The notes beneath the pieces are model-generated. The model saw only the letters and a program-made list of their open reading frames with translations. It had not been told where the DNA came from and did no database searches. A program made the position numbers and the translations under genes. DNA of 64,000 nucleotides, taken from assembly GCA_029747015.1 (NCBI GenBank), contig JAKOGI010000340.1, forward strand, positions 140,001 to 204,000, in the 5' to 3' direction. Below, piece by piece: positions 37,063-49,554 of the stretch. Position 1 is the first letter of the stretch. Each line of letters begins with the position of its first letter. This DNA is from Carnegiea gigantea. Its lineage: Eukaryota > Streptophyta > Magnoliopsida > Caryophyllales > Cactaceae.

Positions 37063-39177
37063 TGTTAAGCTTGTCGAGAGCTACAAATTTAACCACTACT
37101 TTGGCTATTAAATACTTTTTATAGCATAGGAAAGTAGGGATCGATCCACGAGGAAAGATTGTCGTAAAAGGCTAGCTTAATCCTAAATGATTTTACTAAT
37201 TCAATTTATTAAGTCTAATCTTAATAATTTGAAAATAATTAAAATCTAATGAATAAAAATCTGAAAAACTACCCGATGATGCTCCCAAATATTCTAGATC
37301 ATATTATGAAAATAAAACAGTAAAAAGATTCCCTAAATAATTTAGAAAAATAAAAATAGAATAGTAACTGAAATTCTAATTAAAAATCCATAACAGCAAA
37401 TAATAGTCAGAAAATAAATATTAAAAATATCATATAGTAACCTAAAAAATTATTCTTCAGGTCTATAGCTTATGAATTCTAAATCGTATCTAATTAATTT
37501 CAGAAAAATCAGATCAGAAAATTAGCATAGAATATTAAGCAGAATAATAAATCTGAAATTAGATATAAAATAATCTTCATTAATATAAATACAAAATTAA
37601 TCACAAAAATTACCCTAATTTTAGGACACAATTTTCTGGATTTAACAACACCTAATAATCGTAAATTAAAATTAAAAATTGAAATTTTTAGGATTAATAA
37701 CCTAAAAACCTGCACTTGTCAATTTCACAAAATAATTCTGAAAAATTATCAAATTATTTCCAAAAATTATGAAATTGAATATGAGTAGAAAAATACAAAA
37801 ATATCTATTTTTATTCTAATTTCTAATAAACCGGTAATTAAATACTAAAACTGAATATAAATCAATCTAAAATTATAACTGTTCCAAAAATCAAAATCTA
37901 AACTATCTAAAATTACCTAGACACTCCTAAAAGACTATAATTTTGGGGGGGTCGATTGAAATTATATGGTAACCAAAAAAATGAAACAAAAATTAACAAA
38001 CAAACCAAGTTAACTATAAGCAACAAATAATTATCAAAGTTGTTAAATTTATCAAGGATACTTAGTATAATCTCAATTCACCATGCAAATTAATATTTAT
38101 CATCAACACACAAATTACTTTCATTCATGAGTTAAACTGTAGAAGACATCCACCAGCGGTTCTTCCCCGTTTTTCCTTAGGTTCTAGTTTACTTAGGTCC
38201 AGCCCTAATGTGAACCCTACTAATTTGATAATCTTTACACTAGTGCAAAAATTTAACCAAACTAGAGCATTAAGAATTAGAAAAACATCATTTAACACTT
38301 TGTAAACAATTTACCAACAAATCGATTTAACAAAGATATAAAGCAATTACCTAATTAAAAGAGATGGGTTTGAGCCATCCATGATTAATTAGGGTGATAC
38401 CTAAGCCTAAAAGACTATAACTTTTACGCATTATAATCTTCTAAACTATTAATCGAAATTGTATTTAATCAACTAGCATGCATTCTAATGGATTTAACAC
38501 AAATTTCATAAACGATAAATGCTAATCGCTAAAGAATCATGAATATAAATCAGCTAGGCATTAAAGTATAAAACTTGTTTCAAAATAATTAATTTAGCAT
38601 GGCTTCAAGAAGATTATACTAAGCACATGAAAATTACTCACTCATATTGAGAATAAAATCACAATATTTATCAATAATAGTCATGTTCAATGATCAACTA
38701 TCAAGATAAAATAACAACCCTAATAACTATACATGAAATAATGATAAAAGATATACTTTTGAGAGGAGGATGGGTGCGTGGGTGGTGAGGCTGGCGTGTA
38801 TGGCCTGTTGCGTGGTAGTAGATGATCCTTATGGTGATGGTGATGATGATATATATAGGGAAGAAAGGAGGGGTGTGATTAGGATTAGTAATTAGGGTTT
38901 CCTTCTTCCTTTCTTCCTTAAACTTCTTCTCCCTCAAGACTTCTAGCTCTTCTCCAACTCTTGAAATCCTAGTCCAGACAATATATTCATAATTATCCTT
39001 ATTTGTACCGTTTTCTACCCAAGTATATAAAACCCGAGCCTCAATGACTCGCCTTCTCCTCTTTATTAAAACAATGCCTAACCTGAAAAATATTTAAATT
39101 AAAGTAAATTAGACGAAATAAAATATATAATATAATCAAAATAATTATTAAAACAATACATGATTTTTGGCTTAACA
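37063..39177 (-). repeat. Array LTR copy 4 (full, 2115 bp)
   Basis: TGTTAAGC...GGCTTAACA, full-length. Lacks a short piece near 37790 that is present in copies 1 and 2; copy 6 lacks it too. Confidence 0.88.
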
Positions 39178-39715
39178 AATTCCCCCACACTTAGACATTG
39201 GACGTCCTCGTGCAAAGAAATCTTAGACTCGACCTAAAGCCTACCCTCTTTCTTCCTTATAAAGTCATGCATAACTATGATGCTCAAAATAGGCCTTGAC
39301 CTGCTTTAAAAACGGTTTTATAGAAAATTAATTAGTTTTTCCTCCTATAAGTGAATAACTACTAGACATCTAACTACCATCAAAGAGTTTATTCATCAAC
39401 CTCACAATATTTCCATAATGAAGTAACAAGATCAATAATTACCCATCTCTTCTGATTATGTATACACCGATCAAGACGTCTAAAAAAAGTTAAGATAGAA
39501 TAATTTAGGCATGGTATGGCTATAGAGACTATTGAATTAGATAGAATAACTCATTGAATTGATTCTAAACTTGCCTTGTACTTATTTCTCTTTCATTTTT
39601 TTTTTTCAAACTCCACTTGCGCACATATTCGAGGGCCATATAGGGTCTTAGAAATTAAACACTCCCTGTTTCACACGCACCCGAATATAGGTGCTGGAGC
39701 AAACATTTTATTTTC
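39178..39715 (-). other. Array internal domain 4 (truncated, about 538 bp)
   Basis: Starts normally at the PPT inverse and stops at GGTGCTGGAGCAAACATTTTATTTTC, where it joins LTR interior sequence. The break lies within about 25 bp of the break in internal domain 2. Confidence 0.85.
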
Positions 39716-40401
39716 GTGCATTCTAATCGATTTAACACAAATTTTATAAACGATAAACGCTAATCGTTAAAGAATCATGAATATAAATCAACTAGGCATT
39801 AAAGCATAAAACTTGTTTCAAAATAAATAATTTAGCATGACTTCAATAAGATTATACTAAGCATATGAAAATTACTCACTCATATTGAGAATAAAATCAC
39901 AATATTTATCAATAATAATCATGTTCAATGACCAACTATCAAGATAAAATAACAACCCTAATAACTATACATGAAATAATGATAAAAGATATACTTTTGA
40001 GAGGAGGATGGGTGCGTGGGGGGTGAGGCTAGCGTGTATGGCTGGTTGCGTGGTGGTAGATGATCCTGATGGTGATGGTGATGATGATATATATAGGGGT
40101 GTGATTAGGGTTAGTAAAGGGTTTCCTTCTTCCTTTCTTCCTTAAACTTCTTCTCCTTCAAGACTTCTAACTCTCCTCCAACTCTTGAAATCCTAACCCA
40201 GACAATATCTTCATAATTATTCTTATTTGGACTGTCTTCTGCCCAAGTATGTAAAACCCGAGCCTCAACGACTTGTCTTCTCCTCTTTATTAAAACAATG
40301 CCTAACTTGAAAAATATATAAATTAAATTAAATTAGACGAAATAAAATATATAATATAATCGAAATAATTATTAAAACAACACATGATTTTTGGCTTAAC
40401 A
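39716..40401 (-). repeat. Array LTR copy 5 (terminal 686 bp only)
   Basis: Enters at GTGCATTCTAATCGATTTAA and runs to GGCTTAACA, with a small deletion in the GGGAAGAAAGGAGGGG tract. Confidence 0.85.
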
Positions 40402-41679
40402 AATTCCCCCACACTTAGACTTTGGGCGTCCTCATGCAAAGAAATCTTGGACTCGACCTAAACCCTATCCTCTTTCTTCCTTATAAAGTCATGCATAACT
40501 ATGATACTCATAATAGGCCTTACTTGCTTTAAAAACAGTTTTATAGAAAATTAATTAGTTTTTCCTCCTATAAGTGAATAACTACTACGCATCTAACTAC
40601 CATCAGAGAGTTTACTCATCAACCTCACAATATTTCCATAATGAAGTAACAAGATCAATAATTACCCATCTCTTCTGATTATGTATACATCGATCAAGAG
40701 GTCTAAAAATAAAAAATTAAGGTAGAATAATTTAGGTATGGTATGGCTATAGAGACTATTGAATTAGATAGAATAACTCATTGAATTGATTCTAAACTTG
40801 CCTTGTACTTATTTCTCTTTCATTTTTTTTTTTCAAACTCCACTTGCGCACATATTCGAGGGCCATATAGGGTCTTAGAAATTAAACACTCCCTGTTTCA
40901 CACGCACCCGAATATAGGTGCTGGAGCAAACATTTTATTTTCATCATTACTTTTATTTATTTTATTGTTGACTCACTAGTATGGAAAGCAAGCTTTCCAG
41001 TGGCAATATTGCCTCAAAGGGTGGCACTCAGTAGTGCATGCCTCAAAGGGGTACTTGTCATTCTCAACTTTGACTTTTTTGAAGTTATTCTACTAATTCA
41101 ATCGTCTAGGAAATGGGTAGATTATTTTATTGCCTCTGTACGGCTATATAACATGATAAAATAAGATGAATAATTATGACAGTTACTCATTAAAGAAATA
41201 TATGAGGATCAACTCAATCTTCTCTGAAAGACAGCTAGCATGCTTAGAAGTCTTCACTCATAAAAGAATAAACTGTAAAATAGTTAAGAAAATTTTTAAA
41301 AAAAATTTTAAGCAAGTAAGCCTAGCATAAACTCCTTTCATGCATTATTTATAAGAAAAAAAATTTTCAGAATAAATACTGCAGAAATTAAATGCAGGAT
41401 GCACCCCCCACACTTAATTCATGCATTGTCCCTAATGCATGTAAAAAGATAGAAATAATGAAAATAAAAACAAAATTAAATAGGTACTTCCCTAAAAACG
41501 TTGGATTGCCTCCCAATCAGCGCCTTTGTTTGTAGTCATTGATTCGACTTCATGAAGCTCCTAGATCCTCTAGTTGGATCTCTTCTAATAAATTAGATAA
41601 AAGTAGTAAAATTTGTAGTAAAATTAGATAGAAGTAACTAGCAATTTTATTTTCTTTCCCCGGCAACGGTGCCAAAATT
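40402..41679 (-). other. Array internal domain 5 (1278 bp, non-coding)
   Basis: Full copy. Primer-site inverse near 41659-41674 reads CCCCGGCAACGGTGCCA. Confidence 0.85.
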
Positions 41680-43795
41680 TGCTAAGCTTGTCGAGAGCTA
41701 CAAATTTAACCACTACTTTGGCTTTTAAATACTTTTTATAGCATAGGAAAGTAGAGATCGATCCACGAGGAAAGATTGTTGTAAAAGGTTAGCTTAATCC
41801 TAAATGATTTTACTAATTCAATTTATTAAGTCTAATCTTAATAATTTGAAAATAATTAAAATCTAATGAATAAAAATCTGAAAAACTACCCGATGATGCT
41901 CCCAAATATTCTAGATCATATTCTGAAAATAAAACAGTAAAAAGATTCCCTAAATAATTTAGAAAAATAAAAACAGAACAGTAGCTGAAATTCTAATTAA
42001 AAATCAATAACAGCAAATAATAGTCAGAAAATAAATATTAAAAATATCAAATAGTAACCTAAAAAATTATTCTTCAGGTCTATAGCTTATGAATTCTAAA
42101 TTGTATCTAATTAATTTCAGAAAAATCAGATCAGAAAATTAGCACAGAATATTAAGCAGAATAATAAATCTGAAATTAGATATAAAATAATCTTCATTAA
42201 TATAAATACAAAATTAATCCCAAAAATTACCCTAATTTTGGGACACAATTTTTTGGATTTAACAACACCTAATAATCATAAATTAAAATTAAAAATCGAA
42301 ATTTTTAGGATTAATAACCTAAAAACCTGCACTTCTCAATTTCACAAAATAATTCTGAAAAATTATCAAATAATTTCCAAAAATTATGAAATTGAATATG
42401 AGTGGAAAAATAAAAAAATATCTATTTTAATTCTAATTTCTAACAAGTCGGTAATTAAATACTAAAACTGAATATAAATCAATCTAAAATTATAACTATT
42501 CCAAAAATCAAAATCTAAACTATCTAAAATTACCTAGACACTCCTAAAAGACTATACTTTTGGGGGGGGTCGTTTGAAATTATATGGTAACCAAAAAAAT
42601 GAAACAAAAATTAACAAACAAACCAAGTTAACTATAAGCAACAAATAATTATCAAAGTTATCAAATTTATCAAGGATACTTAGTATAATCTCAATTCACC
42701 ATGCAAATTAATATTTATCATCAATACACAAATTACTTTCATTCATGAGTTAAACTGTAGAAGACATCCACCAGCGGTTCTTCCCCGTTTTTCCTTAGGT
42801 TCTAGTTTACTTAGGTCTAGCCCTAATATAAACCCTACTAATTTGATAATCTTTACACCAGTGCAAAAATTTAACCAAACTAGAGCATTAAGAATTAGAA
42901 AAACAACATTTAACACTTTGTAAACAATTTACCAGCAAATCGATTTAACGAAGATATAAAGCAATTACCTAATTAAAAGAGATGGGTTTGAGCCATCCAT
43001 GATTAATTAGGGTGATACCTAAGCCTAAAAGACTATAACTTTTACGTATTATAATCTTCTAAACTATCAATCGAAATTGTATTTAATCAACTAGCATGCA
43101 TTCTAATCGATTTAACACAAATTTCATAAACGATAAATGCTAATCGCTAAAGAATCATGAATATAAATCAACTAGGCATTAAAGTATAAAACTTGTTTCA
43201 AAATAATTAATTTAGCATGGCTTCAAGAAGATTATACTAAGCACATGAAAATTACTCACTCATATTGAGAATAAAATCACAATATTTATCAATAATAATC
43301 ATGTTCAATGATTAACTATCAAGATAAAATAACAACCCTAATAACTATACATGAAATAATGATAAAAGATATACTTTTGAGAGGAGGATGGGTGCGTGGG
43401 TGGTGAGGCTGGTGTGTATGGCCTGTTGCGTGGTGGTAGATGATCCTTATGGTGATGGTGATGATGATATATATAGGGAAGAAAGGAGGGGTGTGATTAG
43501 GATTAGTAATTAGGGTTTCCTTCTTACTTTCTTCCTTAAACTTCTTCTCTCTCAAGACTTCTAGCTCTCCGCCAACTCTTGAAATCCTAGCCCAGACAAT
43601 ATCTTCATAATTATCCTTATTTGGATCGTCTTCTGCCCAAGTATGTAAAACCCGAGCCTTAACGACTCGTTTTCTCCTTTTTATTAAAAAAATGCCTAAC
43701 CTGAAAAATATATAAATTAAAGCAAATTAGACGAAATAAAATATATAATATAATCGAAATAATTATTAAAACAATGCATAATTTTTGGCTTAACA
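41680..43795 (-). repeat. Array LTR copy 6 (full, 2116 bp)
   Basis: Outer right LTR. It begins TGCTAAGC (one change) and ends GGCTTAACA, directly followed by the AGCAT duplication. Confidence 0.88.
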
Positions 43796-43931
43796 AGCAT
43801 TCCTCAGATTCATGATCCGACAGTTACCTTTTTTGCAAAGAAGGTACAAGGAAGGAGAACGGTTCATGTCACCTGCCACTCATAAACTATTCGTCGCCAC
43901 CTCATCAACTCAAAGACTCTGTACCAAAATA
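43796..43931 (+). repeat. Ty3/gypsy 5' LTR, right part
   Basis: Continues the LTR interrupted at 29863. It ends about CCAAAATA and is followed by TTGGTGTCGTTTATGGGGA (about 43934-43952), a decayed form of the primer site usual in this gypsy group. Confidence 0.65.
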
Positions 43932-43959
43932 GATTGGTGTCGTTTATGGGGAAGGGCAG

Positions 43960-45835
43960 TGAACAACGATAGTGAATGACCCCACAAGAGCCAGAAGCAG
44001 AAAGATACGAATTCCATGACTAATCTGCCCGATGGACACAAGGATCAGCCCCAAGGAGTTCATGACATCCAGGACACTTCTGAGGGCTCTCCGGTAACCC
44101 TCATTTAGTCGATCAAAGGCCGCTCATGTGGGAGGCATACATCATGATAGATGCTCTAAAGAACTTTATGACTACCATGACATACACTCTTACAACAGGT
44201 TATAGAGCAAGTCAAGAAAACAATGGAAGGAGATAGTTCTATGCAGTCCCTCTCCATTTTTTGTTTCAAGCCGACCCACGACTATAAACCTTCGAATTGT
44301 CAGGAGCACCCCACCGAGCAATGAAGGAGCCATACCCCATGGTAGCGTTCAACCTTTGGCCAATGAACAACCACACATGGAGCCTCTTGGGTACGATAGA
44401 GGTGTCCATTTCAGATAGACTATACAAGCACGACATACCCTTCATAAAGCCCATGAGCACCTGGAGCACTCTAGATCTGTGTCGAGCCCCTACGCCACTT
44501 ACTCCTCACGCTCGGCCTAGTTTAACGAACAAGAACACACCTCGCATTTTAGGGGGGAGCATCCCAGATGAGCTGAGGGTCCCTCGAAGTAAAGGAGGGA
44601 GCCCATCCTAGAGCAGTTAGAGACTTAGGGGCGTACACGAAGCCCGACCTCGCATGGCTATAACATGTATTAGCAGGTGAGGAAACAGGCCGAACATTCA
44701 TGACACAACCCGCCTAGGAGGGAAAATCATTATAAGAGCCCTTTGCTCTTTGTGATGAAGTGAACGCCGTCTACCCCTATCAAGCTGTCTAGGATAGCCG
44801 CACGTTCTAGCTTCACACTTTTCATTATGTCTTTTATTAATAAAGTCATGCATGCATCGAGGATAAGAAAGGTAAAGATCCTAAATATGCAACTATATGA
44901 CGGGACCACATATTCGAAAGAACATCTTTGGGTTTACAAGGCCCAAATGTACATCCAGGACATTGACGATACGACTTACTATCGATACTTCTCGGCAACC
45001 CTGAAAGGGAAGGCCTAGAAGTGGTGCAGTGCCTTCCTTCTTAGTAGCATTAGTTGCTTCCAGGAGTTGTACGATTGCTTTGCTAGCCAATTCATCATGA
45101 GCTGCAAAGAGAGGCGGACGGGCATACTATGTCGAAAATTAAATAAGGCCCAAAAGAGTCACTGTTCGAGTATGTGAAAAAGTTCTACTAAAAAGTTGTC
45201 CTCATCCTCAACCTAGAGGACATAATGGCTTACACCTCCTTTCTTACTAGCCTAAGAAATAGATGGTTTAAGTTCTACCTAGTAGAATAAAATGAGACCA
45301 CTTTAGTGAAAGCCCTGAGGAAAGCATAGACTTTTATTAAAGACATGGAGATCTGTGCTGAAAGCGCGGATGAGCCTCGAAGGTGTAGGGCTGAAGAGAG
45401 AAATTTGACAGAGGCTAAGAAACAAGAGTTGAGATCAACACTTTAACACAGATCCTAGGATCATCCTCATAGAGATCAAGGGGCACCCTATACTGAAAAG
45501 GCCATAACCCATGGCGACCACCCAAAAGTTGCGTAATGTCAAGAAACATTATGAGTTCCATAAGTAGAACGGGTATACCACTGCGGACTATAGAGACTAA
45601 AGAAAATCCTTCATGAACTCGCAGATAAATGGCAGACTGACCATTTCCTTAGGCGAAGATCGAGGGCTTTCAGCAAAGGAAAGGCTAATCTTTAAGAAAT
45701 TTCATAGGAAGAAGAATGCTTCAAAGGACTTGTAGCCGCGATAGTAGGGGGATACGTTGAGGGCATCTCTCATGTAATGTGGAAAGTCTAAATGCATAAT
45801 ATACAACAAGTAATGACTACCAAGAGGGAAGTCCC
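43960..45835 (+). pseudogene. Ty3/gypsy gag, decayed
   Basis: The retrotransposon gag domain is recognisable at about 44830-45400: MQLYDGTTYSKEHLWVYKAQM, then ATLKGKA-stop-KW, SCFQELYDCFASQF and later fragments. Many stops and frameshifts. The piece ends at GTCCC, where the Sirevirus-like element inserted. Confidence 0.75.
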
Positions 45836-47323
45836 TGTTAGAATTGAGAGCACACTAACACAAGAGGGGGGTGAATTGTGTTGGTAGATTTTCGCAGTTT
45901 CTGGGAACAGGCTTGGGACTTGTTTGGGCAGACTATTTGTAACGTGCACAGAAAGTGTAAAACAGCGAAATAATTGAAAGATGAGAACACAAGATTTTTA
46001 CGTGGAAACACCTCAAGCCCAACCGAGGCAAAAACCACGACCTACCCCTGTAGGATTTTCACACACTTCCACTAAACGGGCTAAACACGTTACAAAGGTA
46101 ACCTTCACTGTTACAATTGCAACACATGTAACTGTCTACCCTAGACTAGTTACACACCACGTCCTAGTCTCCCAGACTTGGACACACTCACGTAATCGTC
46201 TCCCCAAGACGAATTACACACGTCCAAAGCCTCCCTAGGCTTGGACACACTCAACTCTCACTTTGATGAAAGAAGAGAATAAAAACACCTTACTTTTGTG
46301 CTTCTAACTAAGCGAATGTAAGGTACAATTTTTGCTCCTAGTATGCCAAGGAAGATGACTCAATTTTCACACACACTTTGAAGGTTTTTCAAAAAATATG
46401 ATTTGCAAGTTAAAACTCCTTGAAAAACCGTGTGAAATCCGTGAGACATAATGAGGGAAAAATCTTCCTTAAATAGTGTGATGCATATGGGTAAAAGAGT
46501 AAACCTTAACCCTCTTGAATCCTTGTGCTGCAAGGAGACAAAAGGGAAGAGAACTCTCCTTTCCAAATTGTAGTAGGAAATCTCCCATATCTTTCCTTAT
46601 CTTATCCTTCCAAAATTAAGATTTATTTGGTGGATATTCTTCCAAAGATAAGATCAATCTTTTAACAATATTTTCAAAGCCAAGAATAGCTTATTTTGGG
46701 TCTAATGATAACAGAAAATATATCTCAAATAATTTCAAAAACGTCAGCCCAAGATTTGGAAAAAACATGTGAAAAATCATTTTGCCTTGAAAACAGTCTG
46801 AACCCTGATTTCAGAACTGATCTGAGACAGTGTTCTTAAAAATCATTCAAAGTAAATGTTAAATCGAGTTCTTCTATGTGGCATATTAACAAGAATCTAT
46901 GAAAATAAAACTTATGACGGACCAAGACTCTTGTTGAATCAATCGGACAGCATCTAAGGATCTTGACTTGTTACTTCAATGCTGTGGTGTTGCTCAGAAC
47001 TGTTCCCTGAGCTGTTCCTGGAGTTCTTCATGTCTCTGATGTGTTTTGAGTTCTTTGCCATTCAGCGGTTCTGAGGAACTGTTTTCTTAGCTGTTTCTGA
47101 AGTACTCCATGTCTTTGATGTGCTTTAAGTTCTTTGCCATTCAGCTGTTCTGAGGGCCTGTTCTTAAGACCTGTTCTCGACCATGGTTAATCAAGCAATT
47201 TCAAAGTTTTCCAAGCAGTATTTGGAACCTGTTCAATCAACACACTCAAGTGTATATTCCATTTGTGTTTGTTATCATTAAAACCTTACATTACATAATG
47301 ATGGGGTCAATAATTTCCCAACA
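45836..47323 (-). repeat. copia-2 3' LTR (1488 bp)
   Basis: TGTTAGAATTGAGAG...TTTCCCAACA. A TATTTAAG TATA-like box lies on the - strand near 46469-46476. Right end (46985-47200) contains a degenerate ~90-bp tandem duplication rich in CTGTTC. About 38 bp shorter than the other LTR. Confidence 0.92.
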
Positions 47324-47500
47324 ATTTCCCCCTTTTTGATGATGATAAACCAAATGACCATATTGACATAAAAGAAAAAAGCAGGTTTCAAGATAAAATG
47401 TTCATGGTCAAGCCCATCTTCCCCCTTTTTGTTTTGAGAAGTCAACTGAATCTAGGTTAAACTGAAATGATCCTGGTTATGCCCATCTTCCCCCTTTTGA
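47324..47500 (-). other. copia-2 polypurine tracts (three)
   Basis: On the - strand, AAAAAGGGGGAAAT abuts the 3' LTR (47324-47338), and two further AAAAGGGGGAAG tracts lie near 47418-47430 and 47487-47498. Multiple PPTs before the 3' LTR are a reported feature of Sireviruses. Confidence 0.75.
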
Positions 47501-47781
47501 CATCATCGAAAAAGGGTGGTCAGGTCAAACAAGAGAAGCAGGGTGTTTGCAGTCACCACCTCTTGGGTAATGGAGGAAAAACAACCCGCGTTACACTCAA
47601 GTATATGGTACGGTAATGATATTGGCCATCCGAGTCACGCATAAACAAATAGCAACAAGAAGACAAGCATCGCACAACCAAGATTAGTATAAACCATTAT
47701 CAGTCACAAAGCACAACCAAGGAGTTAGAAACAGTTGTTGTGAACAAGGTGGAGAATCAAGAGAGGCAGAACAGGGTAGGA

Positions 47782-49554
47782 TCAGGGTGGAGGAGAAGAG
47801 AGTTTGGCTGTGAGGACGGAGAGAATTGACATCAGATCCTCATGGCGCTTGGCATTGAGAGCCTTCTCCTCGGCAAGTGCAGCTTTAATCTCAGTGAGCT
47901 CGGTCTTCAACCGGTTGTGGTCCAGAAGTAAGGCATCAACAAAAGGCTCACTAGAGGAAGGACCAGAAATAGGGGTGAAGGGTGTTTGAGGCCCCTGTTG
48001 AGAACCAGCAGTCTCACCCTTTGTAAGCTTGAACCCACAACTGATCAGGGTGCTGCTTCCTATCTCATCTGTCACTTGGACCCCTACCTTCTTCTGCATA
48101 GAAACCCCAAAGTGCTCAAAGACTGAAGTCAGAAGAAATCCATACCCCAGGTCATGTTCTCTAGCCGTGTTTGCAATGCAGGAGATATGACTGATCATGA
48201 TGGCTGGTAGGTTGATCTGCTCTCCCCGGTCCAGGAGATCGGTCAGGCATTGATCCATTGCATCTGTAAGGTTACGCCCTTGGCCACGGGGGATGATGTT
48301 TTTGATGATAAACCAGAAGAGCAACCGATGACAAGGTGTCATCTCCCCTTTCTTGACTGACCTGGGTGTTTGCGACTCTGGTTGTTGATTCAACCTTTGA
48401 GTCAATTGGAGCAATCTTTCAGCTCCAAGTACTGTCTTGTTTTCCCTTATATACACCCCAAAGCCCTCAGCAGGAATTCCTAGAATTTCTCCCAATTCCT
48501 TAGCGTTGAACCGTATTCTCTTCCCATTGATCATACTTGTCACCACTCCGTTGGTGACATTACAGTTGGCATAGAATTCAGCTAAATCAAGTATTGAACA
48601 CCCTCTCTGGGTGTTTGCAAAGAGGTCGAGCCAACCTTGGGCAGTAAGCTTTTCCAGGAACATCTCCAGACCCTGTTTCTGAAAGTAGGCAATTTTGATA
48701 ATTTTACCCCGTACTACACTTCTTTGAAGAAAATGGGCAACTCGGTCTCCTGTGGGCATGGTAGTTTTGGCTTTCTTGGATTTCGGTTCATCAGGTTTGG
48801 CTTTTATGGGCACAGTCTGAGCTGAAGCTGCCTTTCTCTTTGATGAGGCTCGCTTGGAAGAAGGCTTCACTGATGAACCAGGGCCAGGCACCTGTTTGGA
48901 AGTATTCTCCTCGGTTTCTAATTCTTCAGGCACCTGTTCTGACATATGTTCTGAAACAGCTTTCCTTTTAGTTTGGGTGTTTTGGGTTTTTGCTGATGGA
49001 GACTAGGTAGATTCTTTGGTAGGTTTGGCAGAGGCTTTTGCAATAGAAGGTTCAGGTACTTGTTTTGGCTGAGAAGAACCAGAGAGTGAACCAGAACTGC
49101 GGGTTCGAGGTCTATAAATAGGTGTGGGAACAGGTTTTGAAGTGGTTGTTTTAAACCGACGTCTAGGCCCCCACTCACCTGATTTAGTTTTCTGGAAGGG
49201 CTGAGGTTGGAGGACCTCTATGGTTGACTCAGACCCATCACTATTAGTCTTCTCAAGGTCTTCCACTCGATTCAAATTTATGATGGGGTCATCCATTATG
49301 TCCAAGAAAATAGGGGCAGACCCTGTTCGGATTTTCCTCAGCTTAGAAACAGGTTCAGACCCTGTTCGTGTCATATCAGACTCAGCCAGACCCTTGTTGG
49401 TTTCAAAGACACCCTTAAACCCAGTCAGTTTCACATTGGGGTCAAACAACTCCAAATCCCATCCAAACACCGGTGGAACATCGTCCAATTTTAGCCCCAC
49501 CGTTCGCAAGTCCAGACATTTCAAAAATCCAAAAGTTTTAGAATAAATCAGCAA
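47782..49554 (-). pseudogene. copia-2 env-like 3' ORF with one internal stop
   Basis: One - strand reading frame of about 590 codons is broken only by TAG at 49003-49005; the parts 49554-49003 and 48945-47782 are in the same frame. The N-terminal part is rich in Ser/Lys/Pro. The middle (about 48800-48100) is a globular region with VAHFLQRSVVRGKIIK and LGEILGIPAEGFGVYI, resembling plant retroelement-associated proteins of unknown function. The C-terminus (about 47930-47800) has a heptad-like Leu/Glu stretch likely to form a coiled coil. Position after pol matches the env-like gene of Sireviruses. No clear signal peptide or membrane segment was seen, so a true envelope function is doubtful. Confidence 0.75.

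Larger units (their letters stand above)
29864..43795 (-). mobile_element. 13.9-kb array of non-autonomous LTR units (LARD-like), six LTRs and five internal domains
   Basis: LTR-type ends TGTTAAGC...GGCTTAACA bound the whole stretch. A perfect AGCAT duplication flanks it once (29859-29863 and 43796-43800). Inside, LTRs of about 2.1 kb alternate with internal domains of about 1.27 kb. Each intact internal domain starts at AATTCCCCCACACT (the inverse of a polypurine tract) and ends at CCCCGGCAACGGCGCCA, the 3' end of plant tRNA-Asp, so the primer site and transcription are on the - strand. No gag or pol similarity is visible. The tRNA-Asp primer is characteristic of Tat/Athila-type gypsy elements, so the likely mobiliser is of that group (inference). 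Confidence 0.88.

Noticed and set aside
38701..38937. Short - strand ORF repeated at 43319-43555
   Set aside because: It is conserved only because it lies in the duplicated LTR. His/Pro/Ile-rich sense without domain, and disrupted in other LTR copies.
29864..43795. CRISPR-like or satellite array
   Set aside because: Units of about 3.4 kb with LTR ends, PPT and primer site explain the periodicity.
44297..44611. 104-codon ORF in the gypsy leader
   Set aside because: No recognisable domain; lies upstream of the gag domain in decayed sequence, so probably chance.
47782..49554. Host gene on the - strand
   Set aside because: It lies between the pol remnant and the 3' LTR of copia-2, inside one TSD pair, where Sireviruses carry an env-like ORF.
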